Assembly (NCBI GenBank): GCA_009782475.1 | Contig: WRIZ01000005.1 | Location: 39,377-103,376, forward strand | Length of the DNA stretch: 64,000 nucleotides | Direction of reading: 5' to 3' | Source of the DNA: Oscillospiraceae bacterium | GTDB taxonomy: Bacteria; Bacillota; Clostridia; Oscillospirales; UBA929 | Notes under the pieces: model-generated | Database searches by the model: none | What the model was told of the DNA's origin: nothing | The model's input: only the letters and a program-made list of their open reading frames with translations | Shown: piece after piece, positions 43,162 to 52,368 of the stretch | Position numbering within the stretch: the first letter of the stretch is position 1 | How the letters are laid out: the number at the start of each line of letters is the position of its first letter | Translations under genes and position numbers: made by a program

Positions 43162-43238
43162 GCGCCGTTAGCTCAGCTGGATAGAGCGTCTGGCTACGGA
43201 CCAGAAGGTCGTGGATTCGAATTCTGCACGGCGCGCCA
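43162..43238 (+). tRNA. tRNA-Arg (anticodon ACG), CCA encoded
   Basis: GCGCCGT...ACGGCGC acceptor stem, TCTGG-CTACGGA-CCAGA anticodon arm, GGTTCGA-like T-arm, terminal GCCA. Confidence 0.95.
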
Positions 43239-43242
43239 AGGA

Positions 43243-43267
43243 AAACCCGCTATTACAGCGGGTTTTT
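43243..43267 (+). terminator. Terminator of tRNA-Arg
   Basis: AAACCCGC-tattaca-GCGGGTTTTT. Confidence 0.85.
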
Positions 43268-43359
43268 GGTGTTTTTGGGAATATATTTGCTGGTTTCTGT
43301 TGGCCTGAAAATGGGGATTTACAAGGCGGCGGCAGCTGGGTGAAATTGAGGTTAACATT

Positions 43360-43671
43360 TTAATGGCCTTGTATAAACCGCTCCATACCCTGCGGGTTAT
43401 GCTCCAGTATTTGGAACAGCCGCAACGCCGACCCGCCGGGTTTATTCGTCCCGGCTTCCCAAGACTGAACCGTTTTCAACGATACCCCAAAGAGGTTGCC
43501 AAAGCGTGTTTGGGTATAATGCCCCTGTTCCCGCAGGGTTCTGATTTCAGTGGGGGAATAGGGCTTGACGGGAGGGATAGGCGTATATTTATATGTTGTT
43601 GTGCGGAGGGAGCTAAAATCTCCGTTAAGGGCTTCCAATTCGTCTAATACCTCTTGGTGAATACGTTTCAT
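43360..43671 (-). CDS. XRE-family antitoxin (HigA/NadS-like)
   Basis: YSPTEIRTLREQGHYTQTRFGNLFGVSLKTVQSWEAGTNKPGGSALRLFQIL. Confidence 0.9.
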   Translation of the reverse strand: MKRIHQEVLDELEALNGDFSSLRTTTYKYTPIPPVKPYSPTEIRTLREQGHYTQTRFGNLFGVSLKTVQSWEAGTNKPGGSALRLFQILEHNPQGMERFIQGH

Positions 43672-44006
43672 TTCCCCAACTCCTTTGACAAAAGTTCAAG
43701 TTGCTTTTTATACCGCTGTTTTTCATGATCGGTTAGCGTATCCTGTTCAGCCTTCGCATAGACATTCATCAACGCCGCTTTCTCATAATAGGCGTAGTCA
43801 ACGTATAAAACCCGAACGCCGCCGCTTTTTCCTCTGTTCGGCAAGGCAAACCGCATTTTACGCAATCCGCCTGTGCCTTGAATCAAATCCCCCGCTTCGG
43901 GGTTTTCTGATATGGCTTTTTGGAGGTCTTGAAGGTCTGTGTCCGTCAAGCCTAACCTGTTCCAGTTTTTATCAAAGACTTTTAAGTGTATGAAGGTTCG
44001 TTCCAT
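43668..44006 (-). CDS. RelE/HigB-like toxin
   Basis: LQKAISENPEAGDLIQGTGGLRKMRFALPNRGKSGGVRVLYVDYAYYEKAALMNVYAKAEQDTLTDHEK; overlaps the antitoxin. Confidence 0.9.
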   Translation of the reverse strand: MERTFIHLKVFDKNWNRLGLTDTDLQDLQKAISENPEAGDLIQGTGGLRKMRFALPNRGKSGGVRVLYVDYAYYEKAALMNVYAKAEQDTLTDHEKQRYKKQLELLSKELGK

Positions 44007-44170
44007 AGCCTCACCCTGATCATAGTATATGCCTATTATATAGGCATTGTCAAGTCTGTTCTTCAAAAAGCAATTTCCTTTATATCACTGTTGATAAGCG
44101 CTCATAAATGCTTGACATATGGCGATTTATCGTGATAAGTTAAAACGCTCATATACATAGGGGGATTCCC

Positions 44171-44922
44171 GTGAAGAAAAGACTGTGCTTGCTCCTTACC
44201 CTCGCATTGTTCACGCTGGCTGCCTGCAGCAGCGACAAGGACTCAACGCCGCCGTCAGGGTTTTTTAAGCCTGAACGCCCCAGTGAAGACAACGAACCGA
44301 AGCCGTCTTTGCCGCCTTCGACGTCCGGCGGTTCTAAAGACAGCTCCGGTTATGAACAGCCAAGCGGGCCTGACGAGCCTTTTGACGCCGACGCAATCGC
44401 CGAAGGTCTGATTGTCCATCAATACAGTTATACGTATTGGGGTACAAATGTTTTACATGTAATAGAAAATACCTCTGAATATACGCTTGAAATATTCGTC
44501 TCATTGAAAACATATGATTCGGAAGGGAGGACATCGGCGCGAAAAAGGCTTCTGAGGACGCTGTTGGCCCGGGGCAAAAGACGGTTCTTACATACAGTCT
44601 TGACGAAGAGTTTGATAAAAGCGAATACGAAATCTCTGTGAAGCAAGATACATGGTATGTGTCTGTAACTCAGGATTTAATCTTCGAGAGTTCGGCGGCA
44701 AAGGATAAAGAAATCGTCACCGTTACAAATAACGGTTCGATCCCGGCCATTTATGTAGAAGCTCATGTGCTGTTTTTCAGCGGCGATGTCCTCGTAGACT
44801 ACAGTTCAGCCTTTTTTTCAGACAATGACTATGAGCTAAAGCCGGGAAAATCCATCACAGAGGAAGTACGGTGCTGGGAACCATATGATTCATTTTTGAT
44901 TGTTCTAACCGATCGGGGATGA
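44171..44922 (+). pseudogene. Lipoprotein gene interrupted by a single frameshift
   Basis: N-part MKKRLCLLLTLALFTLAACSSDKD...LKTYDSEG continues in another frame as DIGAKKASEDAVGPGQKTVLTYSLDEEFDKSEYEISVKQDTWYVSVTQDL...; break near 44525-44531. Confidence 0.65.
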
Positions 44923-44948
44923 TTTTAACAAAAGGAGGGGTTTCCGCC

Positions 44949-45231
44949 ATGTTCTGCACAAATTGCCGGGCGCAAATATCTGATACGGCTCATTTCTGCC
45001 CGGAATGCGGCCAAAAAACCGAAACGCCGCAAATGCCGCGCTGGTCGGAGAACCATGACCTTTAAGGGCGACAGCGTGACGGCGAAGGAAAATGGTATTA
45101 GCATGACCTTTACATACCGGATCGAAGGGGATATATTCATTATCCCCAATCCTTTCGGAGGCGAAAGTGAACTCTCTTACCGAAAAGAGGGCAAATCCAT
45201 TTTTCTCGACGGAGAGGAATTTACAAAATAA
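44949..45231 (+). pseudogene. Decayed zinc-ribbon protein with remnant lipocalin-like C-terminal domain
   Basis: MFCTNCRAQISDTAHFCPECGQKTE stops at 45065; a different frame encodes MTFKGDSVTAKENGISMTFTYRIEGD...FLDGEEFTK*. Confidence 0.45.
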
Positions 45232-46763
45232 AGTTTATACAGCCCGGTGACCGGGTCGCGGTCGTTGCCGTCAACGTAGACGCCCCGGCCTGACGGTAAA
45301 ATCGCCGTCTCCCCCCGGGCGGTTTTATGTTCGAGTTTGATCCCCGGTCTTTTCAAAAAGGCCGGGGTATTTTTACCCTTGACCATGCCGAGCCAGTCGC
45401 AAACCATATTTTCGATCAGCTTTTCAGCTTCCACACCCGGTAGGTTGATAAAACAATCGTAAATCTCTTCCGCATACCGTTCCAATGCCGTCCCGTGATG
45501 GGTGGCGGCTTTTCCCAGTTTGCGAAACAGTTCAAAGGGGCGCAGCCCCGAGACCTTCAAAGCATAGTCCAGCGTGCGGTTAAACCGCCCTTTGTTAGTG
45601 GTATGCTGTAAGGCGTTCTCCGTTTGCTTGAGGATTTGTAAATCTTCCTCGCTCAGCCACGGGCTGCTGACGATTTCATATGGCGGGTTTTCGTTATAAA
45701 CGATCCCCAGTTCTTCCGCTTGTGCGCGGAGCGCGCTGCCGTGCAGGAGTTTGAGAAAGCCGAGCTGAAGTGTATGCGCGCCCAGTTTGTAGGCTTTATC
45801 GAAACTGTTTTGAAAATGTGCGAGTGTTTCATAGGGTAGTCCGGCGATCAAATCCACATGGATGTGGATATTACCCTTTTGCAGCAGGGTCATCACATTT
45901 TTTCCGGCTTTTTCTAAGTCTGTTTTTCTGTTGACGGCGTTTAAGGCGGGTTGATGGTAACTTTGCAACCCGATTTCCAGCTGTATCCGCCCGGGCGGCG
46001 CGGTTTGCAGCAGTTCCAATGTCGGTTGGTCAAATAGGTCGGCCGCCGCCTCGAAGTGAAAGCGGCAGTTTGTGTCCAAAGCAATGACGGTTTGGAACAA
46101 CTCGACCGCCCGGGCGGCGTCGCAATTAAAGGTTCTGTCCACCAGCTTGACCGTTTTCGCCCCGGAGCGGGCGAGTTTGCGTATCCGCTCCTTGGCCTCA
46201 TTCAGCGGCAGAAACCGCACGCCGCTGCCGCCGGAGAGGCAGAAGGCACAGCGGAAAGGGCAGCCCCGCGATGTTTCGAGGTAAGCGATCCTGCCGTTCA
46301 GCGTCTTCAGATAGCGTTCGTTATACGGGTCGATCCATTCGTCTTCCGTTTCCGGCGGCGCGGGTGGTTCGCCAAATAGGGCGTCCAGCAGAGCCGGGAG
46401 GCTGCGTTCGCCCTCGCCGGACAGCACATGACCGGCTCCTTGCGCCAGCCAATACGCCGCGTTATGCGACGCCTCGGGGCCGCCCAAAACCAGCATCGCC
46501 CCGGGAATCCGTTCCCGCAGCAGCGCGAGCAGCCCCGGCAGCTTTCCGGCGTTCCAAACATAGGTTGAAATGCCGATTATATCCGGGTTTCGGGCTTCGA
46601 CCATTCCGGCAATTTCATCCTCGCTTTGGCGGATGGTCGCTTCAACAACGTCTGTCTCTACCGACACACGGGCATAACGGGAAACGCTTTCGGCCAAAAC
46701 CCAAACCGAAAGCGTTGAATGGACGTATTTCGCGCCAATGGCTAAAAGGACGAGTTTTTTCAT
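45177..46763 (-). CDS. B12-binding domain radical SAM protein (DUF4080-like)
   Basis: N-terminal LVLLAIGAKYVHSTLSVWVLAE, TSRGCPFRCAFCLSGGSG radical SAM motif, IQLEIGLQSYHQ. Confidence 0.92.
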   Translation of the reverse strand: MKKLVLLAIGAKYVHSTLSVWVLAESVSRYARVSVETDVVEATIRQSEDEIAGMVEARNPDIIGISTYVWNAGKLPGLLALLRERIPGAMLVLGGPEASHNAAYWLAQGAGHVLSGEGERSLPALLDALFGEPPAPPETEDEWIDPYNERYLKTLNGRIAYLETSRGCPFRCAFCLSGGSGVRFLPLNEAKERIRKLARSGAKTVKLVDRTFNCDAARAVELFQTVIALDTNCRFHFEAAADLFDQPTLELLQTAPPGRIQLEIGLQSYHQPALNAVNRKTDLEKAGKNVMTLLQKGNIHIHVDLIAGLPYETLAHFQNSFDKAYKLGAHTLQLGFLKLLHGSALRAQAEELGIVYNENPPYEIVSSPWLSEEDLQILKQTENALQHTTNKGRFNRTLDYALKVSGLRPFELFRKLGKAATHHGTALERYAEEIYDCFINLPGVEAEKLIENMVCDWLGMVKGKNTPAFLKRPGIKLEHKTARGETAILPSGRGVYVDGNDRDPVTGLYKLYFVNSSPSRKMDLPSFR

Positions 46764-48253
46764 TCCTCCAAAAACTTGGTCATCAGGCTGTTGACGATTG
46801 CCGGGTCTGCTTTGCCCCCCAGTTTCCGCATGGCCTGACCGATCAAAAATCCCAGAACCTTTTGACTTCCGGCTTTGTATTCCTCAACCGTTTTCCCGTT
46901 CTCGGCCAAAACGGCGCGGACGGTATCCTCGATCACCCCGGCGTCGCTCACTAGGCCGAGTTTGTTCTCCTCCACATAGGACACAGGGTCGATCCCTTCT
47001 TCAAAAACCTTCACCAACAGCTTTTTGCCCACATTGCGGTTGATGGTTTTGTTGTCCACCAACTCTATCAGTTTGGCAAATTTCCCGCAGTCAATGGATA
47101 TTTCTTCTTTGTTATCTTCTTTTTGTAAACTTAACAATTCAACAATGATCCAGCCGGCAATCTCCCGAGGGGAAGGATACTGTTTTAGTGTTTGTTCAAA
47201 AATGTCCGCAAGGTTTTTATTGTTTGATATGATTTTACCATCATATTCCGGCAAATTGTACTCTTTCGTCAATAAATTATATATCTCATGCGATGATTTC
47301 GGCATGCTGTTCCGCACAGCCTCGATCCAGTCTTGGCTGATGCAAACGGGCATGATTTCGGGATTGGGGAAGTAGCGGTAGTCGGCGAGGTTTTCCTTGC
47401 CGCGCATGGAGAAGGTTTCGCCCTTATCGTCGTCCCAGCGGCGGGTTTCCTGAATGAGCGTTTCGCATCCTGTTTCCAGCGCGTCGATGTGGCGTTGGGA
47501 TTCATAGCGAATGGCGGCCGCGATGGCTTTGAGGGAGTTCATGTTTTTGATCTCGGTGCGTACCCCTAACGGAGCTTCTCCCTCGTCCTGCGCACCGTGT
47601 GCGCCATTGGCGCCGGCGGCACGCCGGACGGAGATATTCACGTCGCAGCGCATGGAGCCTTCCTGCATCTTACAGTCGGAAATCCCGGCAAAGGAGAGCA
47701 GGGAGCGCAGCTTACCGAGATAGGCAACCACTTCCTCCGCCGTGCGGAAATCGGGGTTGCTGACAATCTCTATAAGGGGGACTCCGGCGCGGTTGAAATC
47801 GACGAGAGTTGTTTCGGTGCGGGCGTCATGCACCAGCTTTCCGGCGTCCTCTTCAATGTGGATTTGCTTCAGGGTGATGATTTTTTCTGAAACCACCCCG
47901 TCGCTTCGCGCCACCCCTCCACAGAGGGGAATTTTTATGCTCCCGTTGCGGCAGATAGGGGAATAGAGTTGGGTGATTTGGTATCCTGTCGGCAGGTCGG
48001 GGTAGAAATAATTCTTTTTGTCAAAGGTCATCACGTTCGCAATCTCACTGTTGGTCAGCAACCCGGCGGCGATGCCCAGCTCCACCGCCCGTTTGTTCAG
48101 CACGGCGGGCATCCCCGGCATTCCGGCGCAAGCCGGGCAGACATTTTCGTTCGGTTCGGCTCCGAATTTGGCCGAACAGGCGCAAAAGAGCTTCGACTCT
48201 GTGGCAAGCTCGACATGAACTTCCAGCCCCATGACGGTTTCGTAGTTTTTCAC
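46760..48253 (-). CDS. gatB: Asp/Glu-tRNA amidotransferase subunit B
   Basis: KNYETVMGLEVHVELATESKLFCACSAKFGAEPNENVCPACAGMPG; GTG start overlapping the gatA-like stop (GTGA). Confidence 0.96.
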   Translation of the reverse strand: MKNYETVMGLEVHVELATESKLFCACSAKFGAEPNENVCPACAGMPGMPAVLNKRAVELGIAAGLLTNSEIANVMTFDKKNYFYPDLPTGYQITQLYSPICRNGSIKIPLCGGVARSDGVVSEKIITLKQIHIEEDAGKLVHDARTETTLVDFNRAGVPLIEIVSNPDFRTAEEVVAYLGKLRSLLSFAGISDCKMQEGSMRCDVNISVRRAAGANGAHGAQDEGEAPLGVRTEIKNMNSLKAIAAAIRYESQRHIDALETGCETLIQETRRWDDDKGETFSMRGKENLADYRYFPNPEIMPVCISQDWIEAVRNSMPKSSHEIYNLLTKEYNLPEYDGKIISNNKNLADIFEQTLKQYPSPREIAGWIIVELLSLQKEDNKEEISIDCGKFAKLIELVDNKTINRNVGKKLLVKVFEEGIDPVSYVEENKLGLVSDAGVIEDTVRAVLAENGKTVEEYKAGSQKVLGFLIGQAMRKLGGKADPAIVNSLMTKFLEE

Positions 48254-49125
48254 TGCATCGCCTCCCATTCCGAGAGTAGGGCTTTCTCATTGCTGACATT
48301 GGCTATCAGCTGTATGCCCTCTCCTTTATGCGAGAAGGTGAGGGAGGGCAGGCCGCACAGAACGGCGAGAGGGCTTCCGGGCGTTACTTTTACTATTTCC
48401 GCTTTATCAAACCGCACCGATTCTTTAATCAGGCGGCGAATCTTCATGGCTTTTACATAAATGGTTTCGTAATGTTCCTGAGACAGGACGGCGCACCCCG
48501 TCACCGCCGCCAGTTTGGCCTCCAGCCCCAGCCCTTCGGTGCGGGTCTTGGTGTAGAGGCTTTCCAAGCCTGTGCATCCGGCGGCGCGGAAACCGAACTT
48601 CACGCCGTCATAACGGCTGATGTTATTGCTGATTTCGGCGTAAGCAAGGACGGTCAAAACCAATTCCTGAATTTCCTCTGAAATGTCTCGTTTTCGCGGC
48701 GGCTCCTCTTTCGGCAGGGTGTTCCCCGCCATCGCGCCGTCTTTCGCGTCGGCCACGGCGATTTGTTCGAGCAGGGCAAACCCTTCGTTCGGGTCTTTGC
48801 AGAGGATGCCGATCTGATCCATCGACGAAGCCGTCGGGATCAGCCCGTACCGCGACACCGTCCCGTAGGTCGGACGGATGTAAAACATCCCGTTTTCCGC
48901 CGCCATCCGGCGGATATGGCCGAAAACGTCATTGCAGAGAAGCGTCCCGTCCGGCAGTTGTTTCGGTTTGCTCAACCCAAACTCACCCAGCTTGAAACGC
49001 CCGGTTTTATCCCCTAGGAGGGTGACAACCGTTGCGTCAAACGGGGCAATAAAGCCTTCCAAACTCTTCGACCCGGCGGTCGCGGGGAGGCCTTTTTGCA
49101 TGATACTTTCTTCTACATACATCAT
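48250..49125 (-). CDS. GatA-like protein, truncated and apparently lacking the amidase catalytic triad
   Basis: SKSLEGFIAPFDATVVTLL, RPTYGTVSRYGLIPTASSMDQIGIL and NNISRYDGVKFGFRA align with GatA; the GIPxxxKDN, GGSSGGS and DTGGSIRQP motifs are absent. ATGA coupling with gatC. Confidence 0.85.
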   Translation of the reverse strand: MMYVEESIMQKGLPATAGSKSLEGFIAPFDATVVTLLGDKTGRFKLGEFGLSKPKQLPDGTLLCNDVFGHIRRMAAENGMFYIRPTYGTVSRYGLIPTASSMDQIGILCKDPNEGFALLEQIAVADAKDGAMAGNTLPKEEPPRKRDISEEIQELVLTVLAYAEISNNISRYDGVKFGFRAAGCTGLESLYTKTRTEGLGLEAKLAAVTGCAVLSQEHYETIYVKAMKIRRLIKESVRFDKAEIVKVTPGSPLAVLCGLPSLTFSHKGEGIQLIANVSNEKALLSEWEAMQ

Positions 49126-49388
49126 TCCAGCGTCCTCGGTACCTGAAAATAACCGTCTGCTTGTTCCGGCGCGTTGGCGAGCAAGTCCTCGCGGGCAATG
49201 CTTTTGACTGCAACGTCCTCGCGGAAGACATTTTGAATACCTAATACCGACACCAGCGGCTCAACGCCTTCGGTGTCAATGCTTTCGAGCGCGGAAAAGC
49301 TGGTTAACAGCATTTCCGCTTGCTCGGAGACCCATTGGTGTTCCTTTTCAGGCAAATCCAGCTTTGCCATGGCTTCATACTTTTTCAT
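49122..49388 (-). CDS. gatC: Asp/Glu-tRNA amidotransferase subunit C
   Basis: 88 aa; AMAKLDLPEKEHQWVSEQAEMLLTSFSALESIDTEGVEPL...VFREDV. Confidence 0.9.
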   Translation of the reverse strand: MKKYEAMAKLDLPEKEHQWVSEQAEMLLTSFSALESIDTEGVEPLVSVLGIQNVFREDVAVKSIAREDLLANAPEQADGYFQVPRTLE

Positions 49389-49392
49389 CCTA

Positions 49393-51132
49393 TCACCTGA
49401 TCTTGATATGCACTTCGCGGAGCTGCTGCTCGCTCACAGTCCCCGGCGCGCCCATCAGCACATCCTGCGCGCTGCTGTTCATCGGGAAGGCGATGACCTC
49501 GCGGATATTCTCCTGCCCGGTCAGAAGCATAACGATCCTATCCAAACCGGGAGCCATGCCCGCGTGCGGCGGCGCGCCGTAATGGAACGCGTTGTAGAGG
49601 GCGGGGAATTTGCTTTCGACGTCCTCTTTGGTATACCCCGCGATTTCAAAGGCCTTCTGCATGACATCGGGGCGGTGGTTCCGCACGGCTCCCGAGGAGA
49701 GCTCGACGCCGTTGCAGACGATGTCGTATTGATAGGCTTTGATTTCAAGCGGGTTGAGGTTTTCTAGGGCTTCCATCTCCCCCTGCGGCATGGAGAAGGG
49801 GTTGTGGGTAAATTCCACCTTGCCGGTTTCCTCGCTGACGCCGTACATCGGGTAATCGGTGATGAAACAGAACTCAAATGAATCCTTCAAAAGACCCAGC
49901 CGGTTCCCCAGCTCGGCGCGGATTTGCCCGGCTTCTTTATCGACCAATTTAGGCACATCGCAAACAAAAAAGAGGGTGTCGTTTTCTTTGAGGTTCAGCA
50001 TTTGAACCAATTCGGCCTGTTTCTCTTCGCTTAGAAATTTTACAATTGGCCCTTTGAGTTCCATCCCGGCCGCGATCGAGATATACCCCAATCCCTTCAT
50101 GCCGACTTCATCGGTGGCGAAGGCGAGCATCTTTTCAAAGAACGATTTGGATTGCGCCGCGCCGTTCGGGGCAACGATACCGCGCACCGGTTTGCTGCGG
50201 AAAGGGGCAAAGTCAACGTCGCCGAAGAAGGCCGTTAAATCCTCTATAATCAGCGGGTTTCTCAAATCCGGCTTATCGGTTCCGTATTTCATCATGCTTT
50301 CAGCGTAGGGGATACGGCGGAAAGGGGCGGGGCTGACCGGTTTATCGGTAAATGACGTAAATGTTTCGACCATCACCATTTCGGCTGTTTGAAAAACGTC
50401 TTCCTGCGTTGCAAACGCCATTTCAAAATCCAGCTGGTAAAATTCGCCCGGCGAACGGTCGGCGCGGGCGTCTTCGTCCCGGAAACAGGGGGCGATTTGA
50501 TAGTATTTATCAAACCCGGAAACCATCAACAGTTGCTTGAACTGCTGCGGAGCCTGCGGCAGGGCGTAAAACATGCCATGATGCTTCCTGCTCGGAACCA
50601 AATAATCCCGCGCCCCTTCGGGGGACGAAGAGGTGAGGATGGGCGTTTGGATTTCGATGAATCCCAGCTCATCCATCTTATTGCGTAAAAACCGCGTGAT
50701 CTTCGCCCGGGCAATGATGTTGCCGTGTACGAGCGGGTTTCTCAAATCGAGGAAACGGTATTTCAGCCGAACATCCTCCCGGGTTAAGGTCGATTCCCCG
50801 ACGTCGAAGGGAAGGCTGTTGACGGCATGGCTCAGGACGGCGAGGTTTTCGGCTTTCAGCTCGACCTCCCCGGTCTCCAGCTTGGCGTTGACCGTTTCTT
50901 TCGCCCGTTCCCGGACGGTTCCGAGAACGGAAATGACGGTTTCCCGCCCAAACCCTTTGAGAAGGGTTTCGTCGTTGACGACGATTTGCGTTGTCCCGTA
51001 ATGGTCGCGCAGGTCGATGAAAACCACCCCGCCGTGGTCGCGGACGGTATCGATCCAGCCGGCCAGCCGGGCTTCCCGCCCGACGTGCCCTTTGCGCAAT
51101 TCCCCGCATGTGTGCGTCCTGTATTGATTCAT
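49393..51132 (-). CDS. aspS: Second aspartyl-tRNA synthetase, RDHGG (non-discriminating-type) variant
   Basis: MNQYRTHTCGELRKGHVGREARLAGWIDTVRDHGGVVFIDLRDH; RSPGEFYQLDFEM; APGLDRIVMLLTG. Longer ORF overlaps tRNA-Ala; start chosen by SD spacing. Confidence 0.94.
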   Translation of the reverse strand: MNQYRTHTCGELRKGHVGREARLAGWIDTVRDHGGVVFIDLRDHYGTTQIVVNDETLLKGFGRETVISVLGTVRERAKETVNAKLETGEVELKAENLAVLSHAVNSLPFDVGESTLTREDVRLKYRFLDLRNPLVHGNIIARAKITRFLRNKMDELGFIEIQTPILTSSSPEGARDYLVPSRKHHGMFYALPQAPQQFKQLLMVSGFDKYYQIAPCFRDEDARADRSPGEFYQLDFEMAFATQEDVFQTAEMVMVETFTSFTDKPVSPAPFRRIPYAESMMKYGTDKPDLRNPLIIEDLTAFFGDVDFAPFRSKPVRGIVAPNGAAQSKSFFEKMLAFATDEVGMKGLGYISIAAGMELKGPIVKFLSEEKQAELVQMLNLKENDTLFFVCDVPKLVDKEAGQIRAELGNRLGLLKDSFEFCFITDYPMYGVSEETGKVEFTHNPFSMPQGEMEALENLNPLEIKAYQYDIVCNGVELSSGAVRNHRPDVMQKAFEIAGYTKEDVESKFPALYNAFHYGAPPHAGMAPGLDRIVMLLTGQENIREVIAFPMNSSAQDVLMGAPGTVSEQQLREVHIKIR

Positions 51133-51194
51133 ATCCATGCCTCCGAAACGATATGAGGCCTTGTACCGCAAAGGATACAAGGCCTTCAGCCGTA

Positions 51195-51270
<76 letters not shown>

Positions 51271-51373
51271 ACGCCGCTTCTGCGGACAACGCACATGATA
51301 CCATAGCTATGAAACATTGTCAAGACCAAATTTATCATGCTGATCCGCCTCAGCGATACGTGAAAACATTTCC

Positions 51374-52195
51374 TCACCTCGTGCCGGGGATGACGATGGT
51401 CAGGCGGATGCCGCCTTCTTCTTCCTCTTTGTCGATGCTGGCGTCTACGCCGGAGCGGCGCATGGTCTCGACGGCGCGGGTGATAGTATTGAGGAAGAGG
51501 CGGATGTCTTTGAACACATAGAGGGCGCGGATGCCCCGTTTGGCTTCGGATTCGGCCGGAGCCCCGGTGAGCAGTTTTTCGATGTATTCCTCGGTCTGCG
51601 CCACGTTGAGTTTCTCTTTGGCGATGTGTTCGACCGCTTCCAGGCGCGCTTCCATCCCCTCGATCCGCAGCAGGGCGCGGGCGTGGCGTTCGGTCAGCCC
51701 ATGGCGGCGGATGGCATTGACAATGTCTTCCGAGTGGCGCAGCAGGCGGAGCTTGTTGGCAACAGCCGACTGGCTCTTCCCCAAACGCCTGGCCGCTTCG
51801 TCCTGCGACAGGCCGAACTGACGAATAAGCCGCCGGATGCCTTCGGCTTCCTCGAAAAAGTCAAGGTCGCACCGCTGGAGGTTTTCGACCAAGGCAAGGA
51901 CGCCGCTTTGCTTTTCGGTGGCGCCGAGCAGGATGCAGGGCACTTCGTTCAGCCCGGCCAGCTTGGAGGCGCGCAGGCGGCGTTCCCCGGCCACCAGCTC
52001 AAAACCGCCTCGTTCGCTGCGCCGCACCGTGAGCGGCTGGAGGATGCCGTATTGCCGGATGCTGTCCGAAAGCTCGTTGAGCCCGTCCTCGTCAAAATAG
52101 CTCCTCGGCTGGTATGGATTGCGTTTGATGTCGCTTGTCTTGATCATATGCACACGGCGGCTTTCCATCAGGCCGTGCTTTCTGCCGAATACCAT
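51374..52195 (-). CDS. ParB/Noc-like chromosome partitioning protein
   Basis: IKRNPYQPRSYFDEDGLNELSDSIRQYGILQPLTVRR, LVAGERRLRASKLAGL, LVENLQRCDLDFFEEAEGIRRLI, HTH LSQDEAARRLGKSQSAVANKLRLL. Confidence 0.95.
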   Translation of the reverse strand: MVFGRKHGLMESRRVHMIKTSDIKRNPYQPRSYFDEDGLNELSDSIRQYGILQPLTVRRSERGGFELVAGERRLRASKLAGLNEVPCILLGATEKQSGVLALVENLQRCDLDFFEEAEGIRRLIRQFGLSQDEAARRLGKSQSAVANKLRLLRHSEDIVNAIRRHGLTERHARALLRIEGMEARLEAVEHIAKEKLNVAQTEEYIEKLLTGAPAESEAKRGIRALYVFKDIRLFLNTITRAVETMRRSGVDASIDKEEEEGGIRLTIVIPGTR

Positions 52196-52368
52196 CCCGT
52201 TCCCTCCCGGTTCAAAAAATGTTATGTCAACCTCATCATAAACGGTTCATCCTGTCGTCTTCCATCGTTTTGTGTCCGCCGTAATGATAATTTGGGCATA
52301 ATTTCTATTTACAGAAGGGAATATTTCCTGTATAATGTTTACATAATTCGACAAAGGGTTGTGTTGTT

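Noticed and set aside
52196-52368. parB-glycosidase intergenic gap as origin
   Set aside because: AT-rich and at the strand switch, but I see no TTATCCACA-like boxes; it looks like ordinary promoter sequence.
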